Source: Microbispora sp. ZYX-F-249
GTDB lineage: Bacteria; Actinomycetota; Actinomycetes; Streptosporangiales; Streptosporangiaceae
DNA: 64,000 bases
NCBI RefSeq assembly: GCF_039649665.1
Contig: NZ_JBDJAW010000003.1
Span: 248,001 to 312,000 of the forward strand
Reading direction: 5' to 3'
Position numbers and translations under genes: made by a program. Shown here piece by piece: positions 25,149-34,004 of the stretch; positions within the stretch are counted from its first letter, which is position 1; each line of letters starts with the position of its first letter. The notes under the pieces are model-generated. The model was not told the DNA's origin. It did not search any database and worked only from the letters and a program-made list of their open reading frames with translations.

Positions 25149-26147
25149 TCAGCGGCGGCGCAGGCCGAGACCGGCGACGGCGGCGAGCCCGAGACCGGCG
25201 GCGGTGACCAGGCGGCGGTGCTGCGAGATCCACAGCTGCACGCTGCGGCCGTGCGACCGGCGGTCGAAGCTGCCGTGCGCGCCGTAGTCCTTGTCCTCGT
25301 CCGCGGGTTCCCACAGATTGGACACGCCCGTCGGCGCCTTCTCGCCGGTGAGCTGCGACTTCACCCCGGTTCTCGCGAGGTAGCGGTCGAGCAGGGCGGG
25401 CACCGCCCGCTGGCCCATGATGGTGGCCGCGGTCATCCCGCCGACCCAGTACTCCTTGCGCTCCGGATGCTCGGCGGCGTAGACGAGCGCGTCGGCGGCG
25501 ACCTCCGGCTGGTAGATCGGCGGCACCGGCTGCGCGTGCCGCCGCATCCGGTTGAGCCCCCAGTCGAACTGCGGGGTGTTCAGCGCCGGGAGCTGCACCA
25601 CCGTGATCTTCACGCCCGAGTCCTCGGCGAGCAGCTCGGTCCGCACCGACTCGGTGAACCCGACGATCGCGTGCTTGGCGCCGCAGTACGCCGACTGCAG
25701 GGGGATCGACCGGTAGGCCAGGGCGGACCCCGCCTGGACGATGACGCCCTTGTCCCGCGGCTTCATCATCTCCAGGGCCACCCGGGTGCCCCACACGTAG
25801 CCGAGGTAGGTCACCTTGGTCTCGCGCTCGTACTCCTCGGGAGTGATCTCCAGGAACGGCGCGAACACCGTCGTGAACGCGATGTTGATCCACACGTCGA
25901 TCGGGCCGAGCTCGGCCTCGGCCCGCTGGGCGGCCTGGCGGACCTGGTCGTAGTCGGACACGTCCGCGGCGAAGGTCTTCCCGGTGCCGCCCTCCGCCCC
26001 GACGTCCACGGCGGCACCGGCCAGGCCCGCCTCTCCCCGTGCGATGAGCGCGACCTTCGCGCCCTCCGCTCCGAGCCGCCGGACCACCGCGCGGCCCACG
26101 CCGCCGCTCGCGCCGGTTACAACGACGACCTTGTCCTTCAGGCTCAC
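25149..26147 (-). CDS. SDR-family oxidoreductase with C-terminal extension
   Basis: A 332-residue protein. The Rossmann glycine motif is TGASGGVGRA (10-19) and the catalytic Ser and YCGAKHA (Tyr-x-x-x-Lys, about residues 152-158) follow, so it is a classical short-chain dehydrogenase. The residues after about 255 are an extension that ends in a hydrophobic stretch and RRR (LVTAAGLGLAAVAGLGLRRR). This may be a C-terminal membrane anchor. NAD(P) is the expected cofactor. It lies four bases downstream of a small membrane protein and 96 upstream of the transketolase, all on the minus strand. The substrate is unknown. Confidence 0.87.
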   Translation of the reverse strand: MSLKDKVVVVTGASGGVGRAVVRRLGAEGAKVALIARGEAGLAGAAVDVGAEGGTGKTFAADVSDYDQVRQAAQRAEAELGPIDVWINIAFTTVFAPFLEITPEEYERETKVTYLGYVWGTRVALEMMKPRDKGVIVQAGSALAYRSIPLQSAYCGAKHAIVGFTESVRTELLAEDSGVKITVVQLPALNTPQFDWGLNRMRRHAQPVPPIYQPEVAADALVYAAEHPERKEYWVGGMTAATIMGQRAVPALLDRYLARTGVKSQLTGEKAPTGVSNLWEPADEDKDYGAHGSFDRRSHGRSVQLWISQHRRLVTAAGLGLAAVAGLGLRRR

Positions 26148-26151
26148 CGCG

Positions 26152-26400
26152 TCATCCTCTCGATTGCGGCCCGCCGCCGAGCCTCTTCTGCCTGCGCACG
26201 GCGAACGTCATGTAGATGGCGATGCTCGCCATGATCGCCACGACGATCGCGGTCAGCACCCAGATGCGTCCCACGAAGGAGAGCACCAGAACGGCGAAAC
26301 AGAAGACCAGGGCGAACGACGCGATACGGACGTGGATCACGTCCATCGGCGTCGCTTCCACCATGGGCTTGCCGGTCGGCGAACGTTGTTCTTCGGTCAT
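26152..26400 (-). CDS. Small two-segment membrane protein
   Basis: An 82-residue protein with hydrophobic segments at about 28-45 and 48-67, a polar N-terminus and a basic C-terminus (RRQKRLGGG). No family is recognised. It starts at ATG 26400, ten bases after the HldE-like gene, and ends four bases before the SDR gene, so it is co-transcribed with both. Confidence 0.65.
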   Translation of the reverse strand: MTEEQRSPTGKPMVEATPMDVIHVRIASFALVFCFAVLVLSFVGRIWVLTAIVVAIMASIAIYMTFAVRRQKRLGGGPQSRG

Positions 26401-26410
26401 GAAGGCCCCT

Positions 26411-27856
26411 CTACCCTCGAATGCGGTTCACTATCGCCGTGGTGGAGCGGTCCGGGACGTAACCGAGCACCCGCACCTCGCCGCCCAGCTCCCTGACCAG
26501 GTCCGCCTCGGGCAGCAGGTCAGGGTGGTAGTCGCCGCCCTTGACGTACACGTCGGGCCGGACGAGCCGCAGCAGCTCGGTCGGGCTGTCCTCGTCGAAG
26601 ACGGTGATGTAGTCGACGCAGCCCAGCGCCGCGAGCACCGCGACCCGGTCCTCGCAGCGGTTGATCGGGCGCTGCGGCCCCTTCAGCCGGGCCACGCCGT
26701 CGTCGCCGTTGACGGCGACGACCAGCACGTCGCCGAGCCGGGCGGCCTCCTCCAGGCAGGCGACGTGGCCGCGGTGCAGCACGTCGAAGCAGCCGTTGGT
26801 GAAGACGACGCGCTTGCCCTCGGCCCGGTCGCGCTCCAGGCACGCGGCCAGCCGCTCGGGCGGCAGCGCGGTGTCGGGCCGCAGCGCCTGCAGCAGGTCC
26901 TCGTGGGAGCAGGCGGCCGTCCCCTGGCGGCGCACCACCACGCTCGCCGCCGCCTGGCCGATGTCCGCGGCGCGCTCGGGCTCCGCCCCTGCGGCCAGGG
27001 CGAGGGAGAACGCCGCCGTGAAGGTGTCGCCCGCGCCGATGCTCATCGTGTCGGGCGCGGGGGTCGCGTACGTGCGGTGCGGCGGCCTGCCGCGCCGGTG
27101 CAGCAGCGTGCCCTCGCCGTCCAGCGTGGTGACCACCAGGTCGGCGCCGGTGGCCTCGATGAGGTCCTCCGACCGCGCGGACAGGAACGCGACCCGGTCG
27201 TGGTCGTCCCCCTCGCCGAGCAGCCGCCGCACCTCGGCGTAGTTGGGCAGCACGGCCGTCGGCCGGCACTCCCGCCAGGCCGCCACGTCGTGGGCGTCCA
27301 CCACGAGGATCGGCGCGCCGCGCGCGCCCTCGCTGCGGTCGAGGCTCAGGTCGCACAGCACCCGGCGGACGGCCGGCGTGCACACCCCGCCGCCGTAGTC
27401 GCAGGCGATGACGACGTCCGCGTCCGCCGCGAGCCGGGTGATCTGCTCGATGAGCTCGCGCTCGGCCGCCTCCGGCAGCGGCGCCTCGTCCTCCTCGTCG
27501 TACCGCGCCACGATCTGGCCGTCGGTCAGCACCCGGCGCTTGACCGAGGTCCGCCAGCTGCGCACGATGACCAGGCCCTCGATGTCGAGCCGTCCCAGGG
27601 TCGCGTTGAGCGTCGCCCCGGCGGGATCGGCGCCGGTGACTCCCACCATGTGGACCCGCGCGCCCAGGGCGGCCAGGTTCACGGCCGTGTTGGCGGCACC
27701 GCCCGGCTGGTCCTCGATCTGCTCGACGGTCACCACCGGCACCGGGGCCTCCTGCGCCATGCGCTTGGTGCGGCCCCGCAGCCACGAGTCGAGCATCACG
27801 TCCCCGACGACGACGGCTGTGACTTCACCGAAACGGTTGAGCGTCTCTTCCGTCAT
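26411..27856 (-). CDS. hldE: HldE-like bifunctional heptose-7-phosphate kinase / heptose-1-phosphate adenylyltransferase
   Basis: A 481-residue fusion. Residues 1-320 are a PfkB/ribokinase-type kinase with QPGGAANTAVNLAALGA near residue 50 and the catalytic GAGDTF near 280. Residues 345-481 are a nucleotidyltransferase with NGCFDVLHRGH (HxGH-type motif) and a KGGDYHP segment. This is the exact domain order of HldE (RfaE), which makes D,D-heptose 1,7-bisphosphate and then ADP-heptose. It lies divergent from a GT9 gene and leads the run with SDR and transketolase. Heptose is unusual for Gram-positives. No gmhA or gmhB gene is in the window. Confidence 0.87.
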   Translation of the reverse strand: MTEETLNRFGEVTAVVVGDVMLDSWLRGRTKRMAQEAPVPVVTVEQIEDQPGGAANTAVNLAALGARVHMVGVTGADPAGATLNATLGRLDIEGLVIVRSWRTSVKRRVLTDGQIVARYDEEDEAPLPEAAERELIEQITRLAADADVVIACDYGGGVCTPAVRRVLCDLSLDRSEGARGAPILVVDAHDVAAWRECRPTAVLPNYAEVRRLLGEGDDHDRVAFLSARSEDLIEATGADLVVTTLDGEGTLLHRRGRPPHRTYATPAPDTMSIGAGDTFTAAFSLALAAGAEPERAADIGQAAASVVVRRQGTAACSHEDLLQALRPDTALPPERLAACLERDRAEGKRVVFTNGCFDVLHRGHVACLEEAARLGDVLVVAVNGDDGVARLKGPQRPINRCEDRVAVLAALGCVDYITVFDEDSPTELLRLVRPDVYVKGGDYHPDLLPEADLVRELGGEVRVLGYVPDRSTTAIVNRIRG

Positions 27857-28043
27857 ACATCGGCGGCTACCCCCGCAGACGCAGGGGAAACAACAGGCAC
27901 GGCAGACCCGGCGAGCCGGTTTGGGGCGGCCGCACCGGGGTAACCGGGATCAGACGTCGCACCACACGAGCGCTCCGCCGGGGGTCAGCCGGCGGGCCGG
28001 GCGAATGGGGGTGTCCGATGCACGAGGGGACGAGGCGGGTGGC

Positions 28044-29096
28044 ATGAGCGCGCTGCTCGTCGAGGGGGTCGAGCGGATCGCCGTGCTGAGGGCCAACGCC
28101 CTCGGCGACCTGCTGCTGGCACTGCCCGCCATCGGGGCGCTCAGACGGGCGTACCCCGCCGCCAAGATCACCCTGCTCGGCCGTGAATGGCACGCGCGGT
28201 TCCTGCGGGGCCGTCCGGGCCCGGTGGACGAGGTGGTGGCGCTGCCGCCCATCTCCGGTGTCTCCTCCTCCCCGTCGGACGGGACCGACGGCCCCGAGGA
28301 GCTGTACGAGGACCTGCGTGAGCGCAGGTTCGACCTGGCCGTCCAGATGCACGGCGGCGGGCGCAACTCCAACCCGTTCATCCGCAGGCTCGGCGCGCGG
28401 GTGACGGCCGGCCTCCGCACGCCCGACGCCGCGCCGCTCGACCGCTGGGTGCCGTACGTCCACTACCAGCACGAGACCCTGCGCTATCTGGAGGTGGCCG
28501 GCCTGCTCGGCGCCGCCACCAGCGAGATAGAGCCGAGGATCGCGGTCGTCAGGGAGGACTGGGCCGAGCTGAACCGCACGCTCGGCAAGGTGCCCCGGGG
28601 CCTGGTGGCGATCCACCCGGGCGCGGGGGACCGGCGCAGGAGATGGCCGCCGGAGCGCTTCGCGGAGGTCGCCGACCGACTCGGACGGCCGGTGGTGGTG
28701 ACCGGCGTGGAGGAGGAGCGGGAGGTCGTCGAGAAGGTCGTCGCGCAGATGCAGACCCCGGCGCGGGCCGTCGTCGGAGAGCTGTCACTCGGCGGGCTCA
28801 CCGCGCTGTACGCCGCCTGCGACCTGCTCGTCAGCAACGACACCGGACCACGCCATCTGGCGGCGGCGACGGGCACGCCCACCGTGGGCATCTACTGGTG
28901 CGGCAACATGATCAACTGGGGTCCGCTGAGCAGGGGTCACCAGCGGCCGCTGATCTCCTGGACGTCGGGCTGCCCGGTCTGCGGGCTGCCCGCCGGCACG
29001 GAGGGCATGCGCGAGTGCGGCCACCGCGACGTCTCGTGGGTGGGTGACGTGAGCGTGGACGACGTGCTCGAACAGGCGTGGGACCTGCTGCGGTGA
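28044..29096 (+). CDS. Glycosyltransferase family 9 (heptosyltransferase-like)
   Basis: A 350-residue GT-B enzyme. The N-terminal pattern IAVLRANALGDLLLALPAIG and the later AIHPGAGDRRRRWPPERFAE and SNDTGPRHLAAATGTPTVGI are the GT9 signature of ADP-heptose:LPS heptosyltransferases. ATG 28044 is chosen because GT9 similarity begins within ten residues. It ends in GTGA, overlapping the start of the topoisomerase gene. With HldE divergent to it, it is a good candidate to transfer heptose. The acceptor cannot be LPS in a Gram-positive, so it is unknown. Two extra cysteines (GCPVCGLP) lie near the C-terminus. Confidence 0.85.
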   Translation: MSALLVEGVERIAVLRANALGDLLLALPAIGALRRAYPAAKITLLGREWHARFLRGRPGPVDEVVALPPISGVSSSPSDGTDGPEELYEDLRERRFDLAVQMHGGGRNSNPFIRRLGARVTAGLRTPDAAPLDRWVPYVHYQHETLRYLEVAGLLGAATSEIEPRIAVVREDWAELNRTLGKVPRGLVAIHPGAGDRRRRWPPERFAEVADRLGRPVVVTGVEEEREVVEKVVAQMQTPARAVVGELSLGGLTALYAACDLLVSNDTGPRHLAAATGTPTVGIYWCGNMINWGPLSRGHQRPLISWTSGCPVCGLPAGTEGMRECGHRDVSWVGDVSVDDVLEQAWDLLR

Positions 29097-30205
29097 GCGC
29101 CGTGGCCGACAGGACCGGCGCGGGGAGGTCCGCGGCGGACAAGGCCGCGGCGGGAAAGTGCGCGGCGGAGAAGGCGAAGGTCTTCGAGACACCGCCCGTC
29201 GAACTGCGGCCGAGCGACCCGAGCGAGCCGGGCATCCGGCGCCGCCGGCGCGGGCGCGGGTTCAGCTACACCTGGGCCTCCGGCCGGCCCGTGAAGGACC
29301 GGGCCACCCTGCACCGGATCAAATGCCTCGCGATCCCCCCGGCCTGGACCGACGTGTGGATCTGCGCCCATCCGAACGGTCACCTCCAGGCCGTGGGCAC
29401 CGACGCCGCCGGCCGGCGGCAGTACCGCTACCACGACGAGTGGCGCAGGCAGCAGGACGAGGCGAAGTTCGACCACGTGCTGGACATCGCCGAGCGGCTC
29501 CCCGCGTTCCGCGGACGGGTCGCCCGCGACCTGCGCGGGGACGGCCTGGGCCGCGAGCGCGTGCTGGCCACCGCCGCGCGCATGCTCGACATCGGCTTCT
29601 TCCGCGTCGGCGGGGAGGAGTACACCGACTCCTACGGCCTGGCCACCCTGAAGACGTCGCACGTGAAGTGCGGGGACGGCAAGGTGGTGTGCCGCTACCT
29701 GGCCAAGGGCCGCAAGGAGCGGGAGCAGGTGCTGGCCGACGCCGAGGTGTGCGCGGTGCTCACCGCGCTGTCGAAGGGCCGCCGGGGCGAGCTGCTGCGC
29801 TACCGCGCCGAGGAGGGCTGGGTGGACGTGCGCAGCGCCGACATCAACGCCTACCTGAAGGACGCCTTCGGCACCGACGTCTCGGCCAAGGACTTCCGCA
29901 CCTGGCACGCCACGGTCCTGGCCGCGGTCGGGCTCGCCGTCTCCCGGCCCGTACGCAGCGGCGCGGGGCGCAAGCGGGCCGTCTCCAGGGTCATGAAGGA
30001 GGTGTCGGAGTACCTCGGCAACACGCCGTCGGTGTGCCGCGCCTCCTACGTGGACCCCCGCATCGTCGCGTTGTACGAGAAGGGGCGGACGATCCCCCTC
30101 GAACGGCTGGGTGAGGACACCGGCGAGGGCCGGCTCGCCACCCACGGGCCGGTCGAGGAGGCCGTCATCGAACTCCTGCGCCGAGCGCCCGCACGGCGGC
30201 GCTGA
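29093..30205 (+). CDS. DNA topoisomerase IB
   Basis: A 370-residue bacterial type IB topoisomerase. The N-terminal half has GRGFSYTWASGRPVKDR and IPPAWTDVWICAHPNGHLQA. The catalytic half has YGLATLKTSHVKC, RTWHATVLAA (catalytic His region) and SVCRASYVDPRIV, with Y319 as the nucleophile. The start is GTG 29093, coupled to the GT9 stop. It relaxes supercoils through a 3-prime phosphotyrosine. Its last 41 bases overlap the end of the convergent GT9 gene. Confidence 0.92.
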   Translation: MSAVADRTGAGRSAADKAAAGKCAAEKAKVFETPPVELRPSDPSEPGIRRRRRGRGFSYTWASGRPVKDRATLHRIKCLAIPPAWTDVWICAHPNGHLQAVGTDAAGRRQYRYHDEWRRQQDEAKFDHVLDIAERLPAFRGRVARDLRGDGLGRERVLATAARMLDIGFFRVGGEEYTDSYGLATLKTSHVKCGDGKVVCRYLAKGRKEREQVLADAEVCAVLTALSKGRRGELLRYRAEEGWVDVRSADINAYLKDAFGTDVSAKDFRTWHATVLAAVGLAVSRPVRSGAGRKRAVSRVMKEVSEYLGNTPSVCRASYVDPRIVALYEKGRTIPLERLGEDTGEGRLATHGPVEEAVIELLRRAPARRR

Positions 30206-31073
30206 CCACCTGCGCGGCCGGGACCACCGCGCCCAGGTGATCGGAGGCGTCCGCCTCGTGCAGGATCGGGTGGCGTCCGTCCGCCGTGGACACGAGCACC
30301 GAGGGCGTCCGGTAGGCCCCGGCGAGCCGGGTCATCGCGACGTCGCCGCTGATGACCAGCCGGGCCCCGGCGACCAGCGCGCACAGCTCCCGCAGCGAGG
30401 TGCGCCCCGCGAGCACGATCTGCGGCGGCAGCACCGCCCGGGTCGCCACGAGCAGGGCCATCGGCCGTTCCCGGACGCTGCCGGTGATCACGACGGGCAG
30501 GCCCTCGTCCGTCAGCACCCGGGCCACCTCGGCGAACCGGTCGGCGGGCCAGCGCAGCGAGGTGCCGCCCGCGCCGGGGTGGATCACGACGGCCCCCGGG
30601 GCGGGACTCGCGGTCAGGGGAGTGGGCAGCGCCATGTCCTCCGGGTCGGCCGGCACGCCGTGCCACTGGAGCAGCCGGCACCACCGCAGCACCTCGTGCT
30701 CGCCCGGGTCCCACCACGGCCCCCGGATCCAGGGGACGTCCGGGTTCGCGTACGCCCACAGGCGCCTCGTCCCGACACCGAGGAGGACGCGGTGACTTCG
30801 CGGCCCGCGGTCGTGCAGGTTGACGGCGAGATCCGGCAGCAGCGGCGGGTGGTCGGCGTCCTCCTCGCCGGGCCCGGGCCACGACAGCGGCGCGAGCCCG
30901 TACGCCGGCAGGATCCGGTCCACCGCGCCGGTGAGCGCGGCGAGCTCGCTCAGCTCCGGCGGGCAGGCGAGGACGACGCGCAGCCCGTGGCGCCGCAGGG
31001 CGCGCAGCGCGGGCACCACGGTGAGAAGGCCCCCGATGCCGTCGGAACGCAGCACGAGGGCCGTCGACGTCAC
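30165..31073 (-). CDS. Second glycosyltransferase family 9 protein
   Basis: A 302-residue GT9 enzyme. The N-terminus ALVLRSDGIGGLLTVVPALR follows the GT9 pattern, although the usual GD after the IG is GG. The nucleotide-sugar half has VVIHPGAGGTSLRWPADRFA and SGDVAMTRLAGAYRTPSVLV. The typical NDTGPxH is replaced by GDVAMTR, so a key donor-site residue has changed. GTG 31073 is chosen by the GT9 start; a GTG at 31109 is embedded in the previous gene. It follows the GT4 gene and overlaps the end of topoisomerase IB on the other strand. Confidence 0.8.
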   Translation of the reverse strand: MTSTALVLRSDGIGGLLTVVPALRALRRHGLRVVLACPPELSELAALTGAVDRILPAYGLAPLSWPGPGEEDADHPPLLPDLAVNLHDRGPRSHRVLLGVGTRRLWAYANPDVPWIRGPWWDPGEHEVLRWCRLLQWHGVPADPEDMALPTPLTASPAPGAVVIHPGAGGTSLRWPADRFAEVARVLTDEGLPVVITGSVRERPMALLVATRAVLPPQIVLAGRTSLRELCALVAGARLVISGDVAMTRLAGAYRTPSVLVSTADGRHPILHEADASDHLGAVVPAAQVVSAAVRALGAGVR

Positions 31074-31098
31074 CGGCTCACCTCGGAGGTCGGCAGGA

Positions 31099-32307
31099 TC
31101 AAGAAGCACTCCTTTCCAGCTCCCGGGTGGACAGCACCCGGTCGTAGGCCGCCAGGGTCTCGGTGGCGATGCGGCTCCAGGCGTACCTCGCGCGGGCCCG
31201 GTCGGCGCCCGCGATGCCGTACGCCGTGCGCCGCACCCTGTCGTCGAGCAGCTTGCGCAGCGCCCGGGCCAGCACGGCGGGCTTGCGGGGCGGCACGAGG
31301 AGACCGGTCACGTTGTTGACCACGGTCTCCTTCTGGCCGCCGACGGCCGAGGCGACGACGGGGACGCCGCAGGCCATCGCCTCGAGCGCCACCATCCCGA
31401 ACGGCTCGTACCACGGCACGGAGACGACGGCGGTGGCCGAGCGCATCAGCGCGGGCAGCGTGTCGCGCTCGACCCGGCCGAGGAAGCGCACCCGGTCGGA
31501 GACGCCCGCCTGGGTCGCCAGCCAGCGCAGCCGGGTGACCTCGGGGTCGTGGTGCAGTTCGGCGGCCGGGGGACCGCCCGCGACCACCAGCTCCGTGTCC
31601 CGCAGGTACTGCAGCGCCCGGATGGTCGTCTCCAGGCCCTTGCGCGGCACGAGCCGGCCGACCGACAGCAGGCGCGGGCGCTCCGGCCGCTCCAGCGGCT
31701 CGACGTGCGGGTGGAAGGCGGTCACGTCCACTCCGCAGGGAACCACCCGGGTCGCGCGGCGGGGCACCCGCATGCGGATCAGCTCGTCGATCTCGTCCGT
31801 GCAGGTCGCGATGACGCAGTCGACGCGCCGTCCGATCTCGGCCTCGGCCTCGACGCGCTCGCGCGGACTGGTGTCGGCCGTGCCCTGGTGCCGCCGCTTG
31901 ACGCTGCCGAGCGCGTGGTAGGTGTGGACGACCGGGATCCGCAGCTTCTCCGCCGCGGCGAGCGCGGCCAGCCCGCTCATCCAGAAGTGGCTGTGCACGA
32001 CGTCCGGCCGGTCGAACAGCCACCGGTCGTGCAGCCACTTCCCGAAGTGGGGGATCCAGGGAAGGATCTCGTCCTTGGGGATCTCGGCGGCGGGGCCCGC
32101 GGGGACGTGGACGACCTCCACTCCGGGACCGAAGGGGACGGTCTCCGGCAGGTCCTCGCGGTCCCTGCGGGTGTAGACGGTGACCTCGTGCCCGGCCCGG
32201 GCGAGCTCCCGGGCGAGGGCGGCGACGTGCACGTTCTGACCGCCGGCGTCGACACCGCCGAGGGTGGCGAGCGGGCTGGCGTGCTCCGAGACCATGGCGA
32301 TCTTCAC
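31099..32307 (-). CDS. Glycosyltransferase family 4 protein (GT-B, MshA-like layout)
   Basis: A 402-residue enzyme. The N-terminal GT4 domain begins MVSEHASPLATLGGVDAGGQ, as in D-inositol-3-phosphate glycosyltransferases and sucrose-phosphate synthases. The C-terminal donor domain has LLSVGRLVPRKGLETTIRAL and the E-x7-E motif in EPFGMVALEAMACG. The start is GTG 32307 with GGAGGAAC upstream. It may add a sugar to the same product as the GT9 enzymes, in the same minus-strand unit as the second GT9. The donor is unknown. Confidence 0.87.
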   Translation of the reverse strand: MKIAMVSEHASPLATLGGVDAGGQNVHVAALARELARAGHEVTVYTRRDREDLPETVPFGPGVEVVHVPAGPAAEIPKDEILPWIPHFGKWLHDRWLFDRPDVVHSHFWMSGLAALAAAEKLRIPVVHTYHALGSVKRRHQGTADTSPRERVEAEAEIGRRVDCVIATCTDEIDELIRMRVPRRATRVVPCGVDVTAFHPHVEPLERPERPRLLSVGRLVPRKGLETTIRALQYLRDTELVVAGGPPAAELHHDPEVTRLRWLATQAGVSDRVRFLGRVERDTLPALMRSATAVVSVPWYEPFGMVALEAMACGVPVVASAVGGQKETVVNNVTGLLVPPRKPAVLARALRKLLDDRVRRTAYGIAGADRARARYAWSRIATETLAAYDRVLSTRELERSAS

Positions 32308-32953
32308 TGGGGGTTCCTCCAAGAGCGGCAGTGGCGAGTACCCGGCTCGGGGGTCAGGGAGTCCAGGTGAGCAGGTCCGGCGACCGGGGCGGGGGCGGCG
32401 GCGGGTCGCCGTGCGCGGGAACCGGCGGCGCGGACGCGGCGGTGACGGTTCCCCGGGGCGGGACGGCCCGCGACGACGGCGGCGCACGCATGGCGGGCCG
32501 TGGCGGGCGGACGGCGGAGGGCGGGCGCGTGGCCCGCGAGGACGGTGGCGCGTGGCCGGTGGGGGATGCCGGAGACGGCCCGTACGGAGGGGACCGCGAC
32601 GTGGGGGGCCGTGGCGTAGGGGACCGCGACGTGGGGGGCCGTGGCGTAGGGGACCGCGACGTGGGAGGCCGTGGCGTGGGGGCGGCCGGAGGAGGCGGTG
32701 CCGGTGGAAGAGGTGCGGTGAGCGGTGCCGCCGGTGCCCGCGGTGCTCCGGCCGGGGCGGGGTGAAAACCGGTCACACGTTCCCAAGACGCTCCTCCGTC
32801 ACGGCATGCTCACGCCAAGGAGGTACCTGCGTCTTAGGCACCAGGAATACCAACAACCATATCCACCCTCGCGCCCGTCAAACCACTGGTTTCGCCCGGC
32901 AAGGGCCGGGCAGCGCTAGCGATACAGAACCGAGGGGGACACGAGGGGAAGAG
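32308..32953. other. Low-complexity non-coding stretch
   Basis: About 645 bases between the GT4 start and the BON gene. Up to 32765 it is extremely G-rich on the plus strand and open in several frames on both strands, giving only Pro/Arg- or Gly/Asp-rich readings. I do not call a gene there. The part from about 32770 to 32953 is more balanced and should hold the promoter of the BON gene. Confidence 0.55.
32589..32678 (+). repeat. 30-bp tandem repeat, three units
   Basis: Three consecutive 30-base units of the form GGGGACCGCGACGTGGGGGG followed by CCGTGGCGTA. The first two are identical and the third has two changes. They lie in the low-complexity stretch upstream of the BON gene. Unit length is a multiple of three, but no supported gene contains them. 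Confidence 0.9.
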
Positions 32954-33199
32954 ATGGAGACGCCGCACTATGTCGCGGCCCGCGTGCAGCGGGCTCTCGC
33001 GGAGGACGATCGGACCACCGAGCTGGGCATTCGGGTGGATGTGCGAGGAGAAGAGGTCTACCTGCGCGGACAGGTTTCCTGTGACGAGCGGCGCCACCAG
33101 ATCGAGAACGTCGCCCGGGAGGCGGCTCCGGGCCTGCGGGTGCACAACGAGATCACCTTGGTGGAGGTGCGGGAGCCGGGAGAGGAGGAACATCTGTGA
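32954..33199 (+). CDS. BON-domain protein
   Basis: An 81-residue cytoplasmic protein made of one BON domain. VQRALAEDDRTTELGIRVDV, then VYLRGQVSCDERRHQIENVA and the closing LRVHNEITLVEV give the alpha-beta-alpha pattern that is thought to bind phospholipid or other ligands. There is no signal peptide. ATG 32954 has GGGGAAGAG upstream. Its stop overlaps the GTG of the metallophosphoesterase gene (GTGA), so the two work or are made together. Confidence 0.8.
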   Translation: METPHYVAARVQRALAEDDRTTELGIRVDVRGEEVYLRGQVSCDERRHQIENVAREAAPGLRVHNEITLVEVREPGEEEHL

Positions 33200-33924
33200 G
33201 GGAGTTGCGGATCGCCGCCGTCGCGGACATCCATCTGGGCGAGGATCTGCGCGGTCACTATCGCAAGAAGATCGAGGGCATCGAGCGCCGCGCGGACGTG
33301 CTGCTGGTAGGAGGCGATCTGACCAGGCACGGCACCGTCCCCGAGGGCAGGGTGGTCGCCGAGGAGCTGAGCGGCCTGCCCATCCCCGTCGTCGCCGTGC
33401 TCGGCAACCACGACTACCACTCCGACTGCAACCAGGAGATCATCGATCTCCTCCGCGACGCCGGCATCACCGTCCTCGACGACGAGGGCACGGTCGTCCC
33501 CATCGACGGCGTACGGCTCGGAGTGGCCGGAGGCAAGGGCTTCGGCGGCGGTTTCGCCGGGAAATGCGCGAGCGAGTTCGGCGAGCCGGAGACCAAGGCG
33601 TTCGTCCGGCACACCAAGGAAATCGCCGAGCGGTGGCGGCGCGCGCTCAAGGAACTCGACGCCGACCACAAGATCGTGCTGAGTCATTACTCACCGGTCA
33701 AGGACACCCTCATGGGCGAGCCGCCGGAAATCTATCCGTTCCTCGGCAGTTACATGCTGGCCGAGGCGGCCGACGCCGAGGGCGCGGATCTCTTCATTCA
33801 CGGCCACGCGCACGCCGGCACGGAAAAGGGTGTGACTCCCGGGGGTATCCGGGTGCGTAATGTCGCCCTTCCGGTCATCAAGCACGCGTACACCGTCTAC
33901 TGCCTGAACGGCGATCATTGCTGA
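33196..33924 (+). CDS. Metallophosphoesterase
   Basis: A 242-residue calcineurin-like phosphoesterase. Motifs in order: VADIHLG (DxH), LLVGGDLT (GD), VLGNHDYHSD (GNHD), LSHYSPVKDT (H) and FIHGHAHAG (GHxH). All the di-metal ligands are present, so it is probably active. The GTG start at 33196 is preceded by AGGAGG and coupled to the BON gene. The substrate, a phosphomono- or diester, is unknown. Confidence 0.87.
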   Translation: MRELRIAAVADIHLGEDLRGHYRKKIEGIERRADVLLVGGDLTRHGTVPEGRVVAEELSGLPIPVVAVLGNHDYHSDCNQEIIDLLRDAGITVLDDEGTVVPIDGVRLGVAGGKGFGGGFAGKCASEFGEPETKAFVRHTKEIAERWRRALKELDADHKIVLSHYSPVKDTLMGEPPEIYPFLGSYMLAEAADAEGADLFIHGHAHAGTEKGVTPGGIRVRNVALPVIKHAYTVYCLNGDHC

Positions 33925-33938
33925 GCGTTCGGTCGTGA

Positions 33939-33971
33939 GACGGCGGCCGGCCCTTGTGGCCGGCCGCCGTC
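33939..33971. terminator. Bidirectional terminator after metallophosphoesterase
   Basis: A 14-bp perfect stem (GACGGCGGCCGGCC with GGCCGGCCGCCGTC, loop CTTGT) lies between two convergent genes. Confidence 0.75.
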
Positions 33972-34004
33972 CCGGTGTCCGTGAGCAGGGTGGGTGAGGT
34001 GTGA

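Noticed and set aside
32354..32776. Pro-rich secreted protein on the minus strand (140 codons)
   Set aside because: All six frames are open here from base bias; there is no signal peptide or ribosome site.
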